A stretch of 64,000 nucleotides of DNA from Bacillus piscicola. Its GTDB lineage: Bacteria > Bacillota > Bacilli > Bacillales > Marinococcaceae. The notes beneath the pieces are model-generated. The model did no database searches, had not been told where the DNA came from, and saw only the letters and a list, made by a program, of their open reading frames with translations. The stretch spans positions 1-64,000 of the forward strand of contig NZ_JAJJJF010000002.1 in NCBI RefSeq assembly GCF_022458745.1. The letters are read 5' to 3'. The position numbers and the translations under genes were made by a program. This document shows, in pieces, positions 16,293 through 24,672 of this stretch (the stretch's first letter is position 1; each line of letters opens with the position of its first letter).

Positions 16293-16994
16293 ATGACTAC
16301 ATTATTTACAGATCGCATTTGGGAGAGCGTCAAGCCGATTTGGCAGTCATATCTTGATCATCCATTTGTGAAAGGAATCGGTGAAGGCTCGCTTGATCAA
16401 GAAAAGTTTAAGCATTATATGAAACAAGACTACGTCTACTTAGTAGAATATTCCCGCCTGTTTGCATTTGGTGCTGCCAAAGCTCAGAATTTAGAGACAA
16501 TGACAACGTTTGCGAATTTGTTGCATGGCACAATGAACTTTGAGATGGATCTGCATCGTGACTACGCTGCTAAGTTCGGGATTACGAACGAAGAACTTGA
16601 AAACACGGAAGCTTCAGCGGTTATGACGGCATACACGAGTTACATGTTGAATGTCTCTCAGCGTGGCGGAGTTGAGAATGTCATCGCCTCGGTACTTGCC
16701 TGTGCGTGGAGTTATAATTATATTGGAAAAGAATTAGCGAGGTGGCCCGGAGCCCTTAACCATGATTTTTATGGGGATTGGGTTCGCACTTATTCTTCAG
16801 ATGAGTTCACAAAGATTGCAGAGGACTGCAAGACGCTCTTGAACCGAGCCGCTTCTGGAAAGCCGGAACATGAATTAGCAGCCCTCGAGGAAATCGTGTT
16901 AAATACAAGCCGCTTTGAGTATATGTTCTGGGATATGGCCGAAAATTGTGATACATGGCCAACAAAGGAGATTGAAATAGCGGCACAGAAGTAA
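16293..16994 (+). CDS. tenA: Aminopyrimidine aminohydrolase TenA
   Basis: A 233-residue TenA of the cysteine-containing class. Active-site landmarks are D46 (KQDYVYL), C137 in LACAWSYNYIG, and the C-terminal SRFEYMFWDMAE segment with the conserved Glu. TenA hydrolyses 4-amino-5-aminomethyl-2-methylpyrimidine to HMP, which enters thiamin synthesis. With YlmB and ThiXYZ at 8.2-12.0 kb this completes the formylaminopyrimidine salvage route. It is a single gene between a TPP riboswitch and a terminator. The ATG has a GGAAGGGGA site. Confidence 0.93.
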   Translation: MTTLFTDRIWESVKPIWQSYLDHPFVKGIGEGSLDQEKFKHYMKQDYVYLVEYSRLFAFGAAKAQNLETMTTFANLLHGTMNFEMDLHRDYAAKFGITNEELENTEASAVMTAYTSYMLNVSQRGGVENVIASVLACAWSYNYIGKELARWPGALNHDFYGDWVRTYSSDEFTKIAEDCKTLLNRAASGKPEHELAALEEIVLNTSRFEYMFWDMAENCDTWPTKEIEIAAQK

Positions 16995-17015
16995 ATATAT
17001 AGACGGTTACTGAAC

Positions 17016-17062
17016 AAAGCTCTCGATGTAAACGGAGAAACACCGGAATCGAGGGCTTTTTT
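17016..17062 (+). terminator. Terminator after tenA
   Basis: A 12 bp stem (17016-17027 with 17048-17059, one G.U) is followed by T residues. Confidence 0.85.
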
Positions 17063-17165
17063 GATCGATATGTGAATCAATTTCATAAGTGCTTAATAAC
17101 GCCAGAGAGACGAACAATCATATAAAATAGCTGTTTAAACATTCTCCTAAAACAGCGAATACTAC

Positions 17166-17298
17166 CTGTTGATTGCAACGAAAGGCGGCGACTCCAACGG
17201 AATAGCATGAGTTTTGACACTTCGCAATGGGCGAAGCGAATGAGAAGGCTCAAGCCATGCCCGTGGAAAGCGTCCGCCTGCCGTGGAAATCAACTGTT
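17166..17298. repeat. Intergenic repeat with imperfect terminal inverted repeats
   Basis: The ends (CTGTTGATT at 17166 and AATCAACTG near 17289-17296) are inverted copies. Inside, GGCGGCG at the left faces CGTCCGCCTG at the right, and AGAAGGCTCAAGC lies in the right half. The GC-rich, non-coding, dyad-rich content stands out from the AT-rich flanks and resembles the small repeats scattered in Bacillaceae genomes. It occupies most of the 430 bp between tenA and the amidohydrolase gene. A single copy is seen in this window. Confidence 0.6.
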
Positions 17299-17433
17299 CG
17301 ATAGCATTTTCAAATTGTTCGTATTTTAATAACTGTACTTGAATTATGAAATTGACTAATGTAAGTAGTTTTTTGAAAATAAATAAAAAAGAGTAGCCAC
17401 AAAAAATATTTTGTGAGATAATTAAATTATTAA

Positions 17434-17466
17434 GGTTTTGATATACATATTGATATCATCAAAACC
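17434..17466. promoter_or_regulatory. Inverted repeat upstream of the M20 amidohydrolase
   Basis: GGTTTTGAT at 17434-17442 and ATCAAAACC at 17458-17466 are perfect inverted copies 15 bp apart, ending 13 bp before the ribosome site of the gene at 17494. It could be an operator or an RNA hairpin covering the leader. Confidence 0.45.
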
Positions 17467-17493
17467 AAAAAGTATTTTAAGGGAGTGTGCAAT

Positions 17494-18729
17494 GTGAATA
17501 CACAACAAATCTTGATTAATGGCGAGCGTTTAAAAAACACGATTGAAGAATTCGCTGATTTTGGACGGACGGAGAACAACGGTGTTACACGTCTTGCTCT
17601 ATCTGAAGAAGACAAAAAAGCAAGAGATCATTTTCGCTCCTGCTGTGAAGAGTTAGGAATGACAGTCAAGGTGGACGACATGGGGAATATGTATGCGACT
17701 CTTGCCGGTAAGAATAACGATAAACCGCCGGTTGTTATAGGATCTCATTTAGATTCTGTTAAAAAAGGCGGCCGTTTTGACGGAGTGCTTGGAGTACTGA
17801 CTGGTTTGGAAGTTGTACGTACACTTGTTGACAACAATATCACCCCTGAAGTGCCTGTTGTTGTGGCGAACATTACGAATGAAGAGGGCGCGCGTTTTGA
17901 ACCATCAATGATGGCTTCTGGTGTTATCTCAGGTAAATTTGATAAGTCTAAAATGATGGCTTCTACAGATACAGAAGGCGTTACATTTGAAAAAGCTCTA
18001 AATGAAATCGGTTACGCTGGAGATGAAGCGAATCGTCTCAAAGAAGCGCAAGCATTTTTGGAACTTCATATTGAGCAAGGACCAGTACTTGAAAGAGAAA
18101 ATCTTAAGATTGGTGTGGTGGAATGCGTACTCGGTATGGTTTGTTATGATATCGAAGTAAATGGGGAATCTGACCACGCTGGTACGACACCGATGCCCAT
18201 GCGAAAAGACGCGTTGTTCGCAGCTAATAATCTCATCGCTGAAGCACGTGAAAAATTAAGCAAGCTTGATGACAATCTTGTCTATACGATGGGGCGTGTA
18301 AACGTTTCTCCGAATATTCATACGGTTATTCCGAACAAAGTTGTCTTTTCTTTGGAAGCAAGACACCAGGATGCTGAGACCATTAAACAAGTTGAAGAGA
18401 TCATTCATGGATTGACTACTTCTGCAGGCAAAGAAGAGTGCAATGTCAATGTTACTAAACTGTGGAGCCGTGACACGGTATGGTTTGATGAAAACGTTGT
18501 AAACGAATTTGAAAAAGCGGTAAAATCCCTTGATTATCCGTATAAGAAAATGGTGAGCGGTGCCGGCCATGATGCGCAGTTCCTGCAAACCTACATCCCA
18601 TCTGCGATGATCTTCGTTCCAAGTGTAAACGGTAAAAGTCATGATGAAGACGAATTAACGTCCTGGGAAGATTGTGAAAGAGGCGTGAACGTCGTACTGC
18701 AAACAGTTTTGTCCATGGTTACAAATTAG
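17494..18729 (+). CDS. M20 amidohydrolase (allantoate / N-carbamoyl amino acid type)
   Basis: About 411 residues of the AllC/AmaB subfamily. Metal ligands are visible: H85 (GSHLDS), D96 (GRFDGVLG), E130/E131 (NEEGARF), H192 (ELHIEQGP) and a C-terminal His in GKSHDED. Typical substrates are allantoate, ureidoglycolate or N-carbamoyl-L-amino acids, and sequence alone cannot choose between them. Of two GTG starts, 17494 lies at proper distance from AAGGGAG; 17485 overlaps that site. No hydantoinase or purine genes are adjacent, so an amino-acid amidohydrolase or ureide role remains open. Confidence 0.85.
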   Translation: MNTQQILINGERLKNTIEEFADFGRTENNGVTRLALSEEDKKARDHFRSCCEELGMTVKVDDMGNMYATLAGKNNDKPPVVIGSHLDSVKKGGRFDGVLGVLTGLEVVRTLVDNNITPEVPVVVANITNEEGARFEPSMMASGVISGKFDKSKMMASTDTEGVTFEKALNEIGYAGDEANRLKEAQAFLELHIEQGPVLERENLKIGVVECVLGMVCYDIEVNGESDHAGTTPMPMRKDALFAANNLIAEAREKLSKLDDNLVYTMGRVNVSPNIHTVIPNKVVFSLEARHQDAETIKQVEEIIHGLTTSAGKEECNVNVTKLWSRDTVWFDENVVNEFEKAVKSLDYPYKKMVSGAGHDAQFLQTYIPSAMIFVPSVNGKSHDEDELTSWEDCERGVNVVLQTVLSMVTN

Positions 18730-18755
18730 TCACTATTGGTAACGCTTCAATAAAG

Positions 18756-18794
18756 ACTGTCCAACGGGTTAAATTACTCTTGGACAGTTTTTTT
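18756..18794 (+). terminator. Terminator after the M20 amidohydrolase
   Basis: A 9 bp stem (18756-18764 with 18780-18788) is followed by seven T. Confidence 0.85.
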
Positions 18795-18919
18795 GTTTTG
18801 GACGAGTTATTTGTTACAGATGAGGGCATTGCAGGTTGGCAGTACCTACATATGTGAGAAGCAGTTTAAGTCATGGAACAATGGGAAATACGAAAAGAAG
18901 TAAGAGGGGAGGTTTTACA

Positions 18920-19768
18920 GTGACAGAAAAGCGTATGAGTAACACGTATATTCCAATGACATCAGTCGCGAGCGGCGCGGGACAGCCGGTTATGCCAGAT
19001 GTTTATTGTTTTACAACGCAGATTGTCAATGTCGCGTTTATTGGTACGGCAAAAGAGCCACATGACTGGGTACTTGTGGACACCGGGATGCCGAAATCAG
19101 CGGATAACATTATAAACGAAGCGAACGCGTGCTTCGGGGAAAATAGCCACCCGAAGGCAATTATTCTCACGCACGGCCATTTCGACCACGTGGGATCTAT
19201 TATGGAGCTTGTCAAAAAATGGGATGTCCCCGTTTACGCTCATGAAAAAGAACTTCCGTATTTAACAGGGCAATCTAGTTATCCAGAACCAGATCCGACT
19301 GTAGAAGGCGGAACAATTGCAAAAATATCAGCTATGTTTCCGGACGAACCGGTTAACCTAGGAGCCAGAGTGAAAAAACTCCCTGCGGACGGTACGATAC
19401 CGGGGTTGCCAGAGTGGCGTTGGTATCATACTCCCGGTCATACTCCCGGACACATCTCGTTATTTCGGGACAAAGACCGCATGTTGATTGCAGGTGACGC
19501 TTTCATAACGGTTAAGCAGGACGAGCTTTATAAAGTGTTCACTCAAGAAAAAGAGTTCCAAGGCCCGCCGCGTTACTTCACTACGGATTGGGAAGCCTCT
19601 TTTGAATCCGTGAAAAAACTGAATGCCTTACACCCATCCGCAGCTATTACGGGACATGGTTGGCCGACGTTAGGGGAAGAATTAACAGATGGACTCGATT
19701 GGCTAGTAAAGAACTTTGAGAAAGTTGCTGTACCAGATCACGGTCGATACGTCCACAATAACAAATAG
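18920..19768 (+). CDS. Metallo-beta-lactamase-fold hydrolase
   Basis: A 282-residue MBL-fold protein with the zinc motif THGHFDHVG (H85, H87, D89, H90), further ligands in HTPGHTPGH and AGDAF, and a last His in TGHGWP. This is the glyoxalase II-like subgroup. The GTG at 18920 is chosen because it follows GAGGGGAGG; the open frame extends further upstream without a better site. No neighbour indicates a substrate, so it is best called a general thioester or lactone hydrolase candidate. Confidence 0.82.
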   Translation: MTEKRMSNTYIPMTSVASGAGQPVMPDVYCFTTQIVNVAFIGTAKEPHDWVLVDTGMPKSADNIINEANACFGENSHPKAIILTHGHFDHVGSIMELVKKWDVPVYAHEKELPYLTGQSSYPEPDPTVEGGTIAKISAMFPDEPVNLGARVKKLPADGTIPGLPEWRWYHTPGHTPGHISLFRDKDRMLIAGDAFITVKQDELYKVFTQEKEFQGPPRYFTTDWEASFESVKKLNALHPSAAITGHGWPTLGEELTDGLDWLVKNFEKVAVPDHGRYVHNNK

Positions 19769-19775
19769 AGAAGAA

Positions 19776-19810
19776 AAGGAAGCTGGTTTAAAGCAACAGC
19801 TTCCTCTTCT
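19776..19810 (+). terminator. Terminator after the MBL gene
   Basis: A 10 bp stem (19776-19785 with 19797-19805, one unpaired base) is followed by a T-rich tract. Confidence 0.7.
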
Positions 19811-19881
19811 TGATTGAAAGACTAGGTACACATGATAAAATATAAATGATGGAGCAAGCCGTACATAGGGGAGGGGAAGAT

Positions 19882-21060
19882 ATGGATTTTTTATTAAATG
19901 CAAAAGAGTGGCTTTTTGAACTGCCTTGGATAGATATTGGCATTGCCTTCGTTATCTTTTTGCTCGTTTTTTTATTTCGAAAAATATTTACGAAATATAT
20001 TTTCAAACTCATTATCAAAATAACACATAAGGCCCCATCGATTTTTAAAAACTTACTTACCTCTTTTGAGAGTCCGGTTCACTTTTTTATCGGTGTACTT
20101 GGAATCTACTTAGCGTTGCTGTATTTGCCAATCCCGCGCGAACAGATGGCACCGATAAATACGCTTTACCGTGCACTCATTATTGTGGTGATTGGCTGGG
20201 GTTTTTATAATTTTGCCGGGGCATCTTCCAATCTGTTTTTCAAAGTGTCTCACAAAATTGAAGACGGCAAAGACAGCATGCTCATTCCGTTTCTATCCAG
20301 ACTTTTGCGCTTTGTCATCGTTGCGCTTACGATTACGATCGTTGCTTTTGAGCTTGGTTATGACGTGAATGGCTTTATTGCAGGACTCGGGCTTGGCGGT
20401 CTGGCATTCGCGCTGGCTGCACAAGATACGCTCAGTAATTTTCTCGGCGGGATTATTATCGTCACGGAGCGTCCGTTTAAGAAAGGAGATTGGATCGCCA
20501 CTCCAACCGTGGAAGGAATTGTGGAGGATATTTCATTTCGAAGTACGAAAATCCGTGCATTTGAAGATTCAATTGTAATCGTACCGAATAAAACGATTGC
20601 TCATGAACCGATAACGAACTGGTCACAGATGAACAAGCGTTTAATTACGTTTACGATCGGTTTGGAACGCTCGGTCACACGGGAGCAGTTGGAAAAAATT
20701 GTGGCTCGTATAAAAACAATGCTGCATGAACACGATGCAATCGATAATGAATTGATCATCGTAAACGTTAACGAGTTGAAAAATTATTCGTATGAGCTCT
20801 ATTTGTATTTCTTCACGAAAACGACTGCTTGGGTCGAATGGACCGAGGTCAAGCAGGAAATGAACTTAGAGATTATGAGAATACTAGAAGAGGAAAGTGC
20901 GGAAATCGCATACCCTTCTCAGGCACTTTATGTAGAAAAACAACCAGATCAATTTTACAAGGTACTGGAAGAGGCACACCAGCGATTGGAACAGCCAGAA
21001 GAAACCGCAGAACAAGAACCAGGCACAGCCAGGGAAAGAATACCCCTTCGTGATCAGTAA
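19882..21060 (+). CDS. MscS-type mechanosensitive channel
   Basis: A 392-residue channel with about five membrane helices. The pore helix region is GLGLGGLAFALAAQDTLSNFLGG, followed by the beta domain (ERPFKKGDWI, EDISFRSTKIRAFEDS). A cytoplasmic tail of about 50 residues is Gln/Glu rich. It is of the B. subtilis YhdY/YfkC size class and releases solutes on hypo-osmotic shock. The ATG at 19882 follows GGGGAGGGG. A second, shorter MscS homologue lies at 28664. Confidence 0.88.
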   Translation: MDFLLNAKEWLFELPWIDIGIAFVIFLLVFLFRKIFTKYIFKLIIKITHKAPSIFKNLLTSFESPVHFFIGVLGIYLALLYLPIPREQMAPINTLYRALIIVVIGWGFYNFAGASSNLFFKVSHKIEDGKDSMLIPFLSRLLRFVIVALTITIVAFELGYDVNGFIAGLGLGGLAFALAAQDTLSNFLGGIIIVTERPFKKGDWIATPTVEGIVEDISFRSTKIRAFEDSIVIVPNKTIAHEPITNWSQMNKRLITFTIGLERSVTREQLEKIVARIKTMLHEHDAIDNELIIVNVNELKNYSYELYLYFFTKTTAWVEWTEVKQEMNLEIMRILEEESAEIAYPSQALYVEKQPDQFYKVLEEAHQRLEQPEETAEQEPGTARERIPLRDQ

Positions 21061-21240
21061 GAGACAGAGGGCTGTGGTCGAGGTCAGCTATGAGGATGAG
21101 GCTGTTCTTTCATTGTTTTCTGTTTTGACAACTTCATACGAGGGTAATGACGCGGTTATATATTGGGCGATTTGCTGATTTCAAGGCTTGTCCTGATCCA
21201 TATCAAGCGTACGACTATTATTTCTAACAATCTCTCTTTC

Positions 21241-22104
21241 TCATGTTGTTAAAAAGCGCAGGAAGGCGGCGTTAGCATGAGAGAGAGGGGTGTTTTTTGT
21301 GTGTGCAATCCCGAGGGTTAATTCAATTGGCGGCTCAAAGGGAATAGCGGTCAATTCCTCTTCATAAGGACGGACGACCATGTTTAGAAACACGGTAATG
21401 CCGAATCCACGGGCGGTCAGGGATTTCGCCATCGATATCTGATTGGTTTCAAAGGCAATTTCCGGAGTAATTCCCGTGAGTTCCCCCGCGTCTTCAATTA
21501 CTCTCCGCTGGTAGTAACCTTCTTTAAACAAAATAAGTGGTTCCTGAGCCAAGTCTTGTAAAGTGACTGTGGAGCGGGAAGCAAAAGCGTGGTCGCGGGA
21601 GACAACCATCATTAACGGTTCTTTTAGAAAGGGATGAATTTCAAGTTCAGCATGATCCCGGGTGACGACGGTTCCCATTTCCAAATCACCTGCAAGGATC
21701 GCTTCTTCTATATCTGTCGTCCCTGCCTCGACCAGCTCGATTGAAAAGGCTGGATGACGCCGCTTAAATTGTGCTAACTTTTCAGGAAAGTAATAAGATC
21801 CTGCCATCGATGGAATGCCGATCTGTACCGTTCCACGAATTCCCTCTCTTACTTCAATTAATTCCCGTTTTGCTTTCTGTACTTGAGCTAAAATAATATC
21901 AGCATGTCTTTTTAATATATGGCCCGCGGCGGTTAAATGGACGCGGCGTTTTTCACGAATGAACAGATGCATCCCAAGTTCGTCCTCCAATAATTTGATA
22001 GAGCGGCTGATCGCAGGTTGTGCAACGTGAAGAGAGGAGGCAGCTCTTGTAAAACTCTCTTGGTCGGCTACCATTTGAAAATAACGTAATTGTTTCACAT
22101 CCAT
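21241..22104 (-). CDS. LysR-family transcriptional regulator
   Basis: A 287-residue LysR protein: an N-terminal winged helix-turn-helix (MDVKQLRYFQMVADQESFTR ... QPAISRSIKLLEDELG) and a C-terminal effector domain (VQIGIPSMAGSYYFPEKLAQF). It is divergent from the MFS gene at 22238 with a 133 bp shared intergenic region containing a dyad. By the usual LysR arrangement it probably controls that exporter and itself; the inducer is unknown. Confidence 0.9.
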   Translation of the reverse strand: MDVKQLRYFQMVADQESFTRAASSLHVAQPAISRSIKLLEDELGMHLFIREKRRVHLTAAGHILKRHADIILAQVQKAKRELIEVREGIRGTVQIGIPSMAGSYYFPEKLAQFKRRHPAFSIELVEAGTTDIEEAILAGDLEMGTVVTRDHAELEIHPFLKEPLMMVVSRDHAFASRSTVTLQDLAQEPLILFKEGYYQRRVIEDAGELTGITPEIAFETNQISMAKSLTARGFGITVFLNMVVRPYEEELTAIPFEPPIELTLGIAHTKNTPLSHANAAFLRFLTT

Positions 22105-22172
22105 TGCGGGACATCATTCCTTTCTTTTTATAACGAAAATGAATAGATACAATAAAAATTATATATTTTTTT

Positions 22173-22191
22173 TATCATAATAACAATGATA
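22173..22191. promoter_or_regulatory. Candidate LysR-type operator
   Basis: TATCAT at 22173-22178 and ATGATA at 22186-22191 form a perfect dyad with a 7 bp spacer, between the divergent LysR and MFS genes. This is the size and position expected for the regulator's recognition site, but the dyad could also be chance in AT-rich DNA. Confidence 0.5.
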
Positions 22192-22237
22192 CAGTAAAAA
22201 GAAAGGACAAACTAAGCATGAAAGAAGGCAATCACGA

Positions 22238-23467
22238 ATGATTGATGTGAAAACGAAAGCATTTTGGCGGGCGACAGGGGCTCTCGGAATAGCTTCTTTT
22301 GTAATATTTGCTAACATTTATTTTCCGCAGCCGCTGCTGCCGATGTTTACAAACGAATTCGGCATTTCTGAGACGACATCCAGTTTAACGATATCAATAG
22401 CATTATTTGTGCTCGGGATTAGCTTTTTCTTTTATACTGCTCTTTCCGATGCGTACGGACGGCGAAATATTATTTTTGTTGCAATGGGTCTTGGGATCAT
22501 TGGAACTTTTGCGATCAGCCAGGCGCCGACGTTTGCATGGCTCTTGGCAGCACGTGTTTTTCAGGCGGCGGCTCTTGCCGGAATTCCGGTTGCGGCCATG
22601 GCGTACATGAGCGAGGAATATAAAGTGCGCGCCATGACTGCAGCAGTCGGGATATATATTAGTTGTAATAGTGTTGGAGGTATGAGCGGTCGTGTATTAA
22701 GCGGCGTTTTCACGGAGGTATGGGATTGGCGTACAGCCTTTCTCGCTGTCACTGCTGTCAGCGTTCTTCTCTTTTTACTTGTGTATGTACTGCTCCCACC
22801 ATCCCGACAGTTTACATCGCGTTCTTTTCATTTTACAGAAGTATGGAAAGATAACATCGCCCACCTAAAAAATCCAACGCTTCGCTATGCATACTTGATT
22901 GGTGGTTTACACTTTTTTGTATTTATTGGGATTTTTAACTTTATTACGTACTATTTACACGGAGAACCGTTTCATGTATCAACTGCCATTCTTGGCTTAT
23001 TGTTTTTGACGTATGCCGCAGGAACCGTCAGCTCTACGCTTGCCGGTAAATTGACACAAAAATGGAAGCAGACAACGTGTATGTTTATAGGTATCTTATT
23101 AATGACTATAAGCCTTCTGCTGATGTTACTTCCTTCCTTCGTGGTTATCATAACAGCACTTTTGCTGCTTAGTTTTGGCTTCTTTTTTGCCCATTCCTGC
23201 TCTAGTGCTTGGGTGACCAAACATGCGGAGACAGCGAAAGCGAGTGCATCCGGCCTCTATTTGACTTCTTATTATCTAGGAGGAAGTTTAGGCAGTGTAT
23301 ATTACGGTTGGCTCTGGTCCATGTATGGCTGGATTGGTGTCGTGTTAGGTTCACTCATTATCCTTGGTGTGACAGCTACATGCACAAAAGAATTGTTTTC
23401 CATTGAAGTCGCCGATAGAGAAAGAAACATTTCTCCCTCTCAAAAACCTGTTGAAGCGCATAAATAA
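22238..23467 (+). CDS. MFS transporter (YnfM-like exporter)
   Basis: A 409-residue major-facilitator protein with about 12 helices. The loop 2-3 signature SDAYGRRNIIF is present, and the opening (ANIYFPQPLLPMFTNEF) resembles YnfM/YbcL-type drug or metabolite exporters. The start overlaps a seven-codon micro-frame (22218-22241) by ATGA, and the gene itself has an AAAGAAGG site. Substrate unknown. Probably controlled by the adjacent LysR. Confidence 0.88.
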   Translation: MIDVKTKAFWRATGALGIASFVIFANIYFPQPLLPMFTNEFGISETTSSLTISIALFVLGISFFFYTALSDAYGRRNIIFVAMGLGIIGTFAISQAPTFAWLLAARVFQAAALAGIPVAAMAYMSEEYKVRAMTAAVGIYISCNSVGGMSGRVLSGVFTEVWDWRTAFLAVTAVSVLLFLLVYVLLPPSRQFTSRSFHFTEVWKDNIAHLKNPTLRYAYLIGGLHFFVFIGIFNFITYYLHGEPFHVSTAILGLLFLTYAAGTVSSTLAGKLTQKWKQTTCMFIGILLMTISLLLMLLPSFVVIITALLLLSFGFFFAHSCSSAWVTKHAETAKASASGLYLTSYYLGGSLGSVYYGWLWSMYGWIGVVLGSLIILGVTATCTKELFSIEVADRERNISPSQKPVEAHK

Positions 23468-23515
23468 GGAAGAGTTCTCCTCTATGTTAAGATGACAGAA
23501 AAGGAGGGGTTTTTG

Positions 23516-24361
23516 GTGGCAAATCTAGTAGAACAGCGATCATTTGAAATCGCACTCGGTGATAACTTGTATGTACGCGGCAATGTTCATACGCCGCTTG
23601 ACGGCTCAAGGTCAACACGTCCTGTCGTCATCATTTGTCACGGTTTTAAAGGGCACAAAGATTGGGGTTTTTTCCCTTATGCGGCTGATTATTTAGCGGC
23701 ACAGGGGTTCCATGCGATTCGTTTTAACTTTTCCTGTAACGGGGTAAAAGAAACAGATTTCGATGAATTAGAGAAATTTGCGGTAAACACATTTTCACGG
23801 GAACTGTTGGACTTGAAAGCGCTGCTTGAACATATCGAGGGCCGCAATCTTCCATATGCGGATACGTTTGACCTGGAAAACATCGCAATTATCGGCCACA
23901 GCCGCGGTGGGGGGAGTGCGCTTCTATTTGCCGCCGAACATCGAGAGATTAAGGCAGCGGTTACGTGGAATGGAATCTGGGATGTTGATTTTCTCGGGGA
24001 AGAGGTCAAAAAAGAAGTCTATGAGAAAGGTATTACTTATATTCCAAACGCGCGCACGAAACAACAGATGCCACTGAGGGACAATTTTTTTCAAGATATA
24101 GAAGAAAATAAAGACCGGTTTGCTATTTTAAATCAGCTTAATGGGATGAATATTCCTGTCCTCACCGTACAAGGCGAAGAAGACCGGGAGTGGCTCACAG
24201 AAGGAGCAAGGAAAATGGCGTCTGCCGCCCAGTTCTCTCAACTGATGAACATACCTGGAGCGAGCCACACGTTTAATGCGGTTCATCCATTTACAGGAAC
24301 GACCAGTGAATTGGAGCAAGCATTGGAAAGCACTACCGACTTCTTAAAACAGAGGAACTAA
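23516..24361 (+). CDS. Alpha/beta hydrolase (dienelactone hydrolase-like)
   Basis: A 281-residue alpha/beta hydrolase with the oxyanion HGFKGHKDWGF, the nucleophile elbow GHSRGG (Ser), an acid in GEEDREW and the catalytic His in GASHTFN. It resembles BAAT/Acyl-CoA thioester hydrolase-like or Xaa-Pro type serine hydrolases; the substrate is unknown. The GTG at 23516 sits 7 bp after AAGGAGGGG; a TTG at 23513 is also possible. A terminator follows. Confidence 0.83.
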   Translation: MANLVEQRSFEIALGDNLYVRGNVHTPLDGSRSTRPVVIICHGFKGHKDWGFFPYAADYLAAQGFHAIRFNFSCNGVKETDFDELEKFAVNTFSRELLDLKALLEHIEGRNLPYADTFDLENIAIIGHSRGGGSALLFAAEHREIKAAVTWNGIWDVDFLGEEVKKEVYEKGITYIPNARTKQQMPLRDNFFQDIEENKDRFAILNQLNGMNIPVLTVQGEEDREWLTEGARKMASAAQFSQLMNIPGASHTFNAVHPFTGTTSELEQALESTTDFLKQRN

Positions 24362-24370
24362 AATAAATGA

Positions 24371-24411
24371 AAAGGATGAGTTGTTTGCTAAGAAGGCAGC
24401 TCATCTTTTTT
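24371..24411 (+). terminator. Terminator after the alpha/beta hydrolase
   Basis: A stem of about 12 bp (24371-24383 with 24397-24409, two G.U) is followed by T residues. Confidence 0.75.
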
Positions 24412-24546
24412 GTGTTTCACAACAGTTTATATAAATAAAACGGTTTATATGAACCTTATAATACATATTTTTTCGTATAAATGTTGAATTAACAGGGTTT
24501 ACCAGTAATTAAAAAATAGATTAAGAAGAATTTTCTAAAAAAGGTG

Positions 24547-24575
24547 TTGCATAATAAGAGCTGCTGTTATATGAT
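24547..24575 (+). promoter_or_regulatory. Sigma-A-type promoter for aceA
   Basis: TTGCAT at 24547 and TATGAT at 24570 with a 17 bp spacer lie about 98 bp upstream of the aceA start. Confidence 0.55.
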
Positions 24576-24672
24576 AATAACCAGTTAGAAATACTGTAGT
24601 AAAACAGATGAAAGGAAAGAGAGCCCAGGATAGGAGTTGGCTCACACTATTACTTTAAGGGAGATGAAAGAT

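Noticed and set aside
17062-17433. Possible CRISPR or tRNA remnants in the GC-rich gap after tenA
   Set aside because: There are no regularly spaced direct repeats and no cloverleaf; the block is explained as an inverted-repeat element.
22218-22241. Seven-codon frame overlapping the MFS start
   Set aside because: It has a ribosome-like site and an ATGA overlap, but is too short to tell from chance; no attenuator structure follows.
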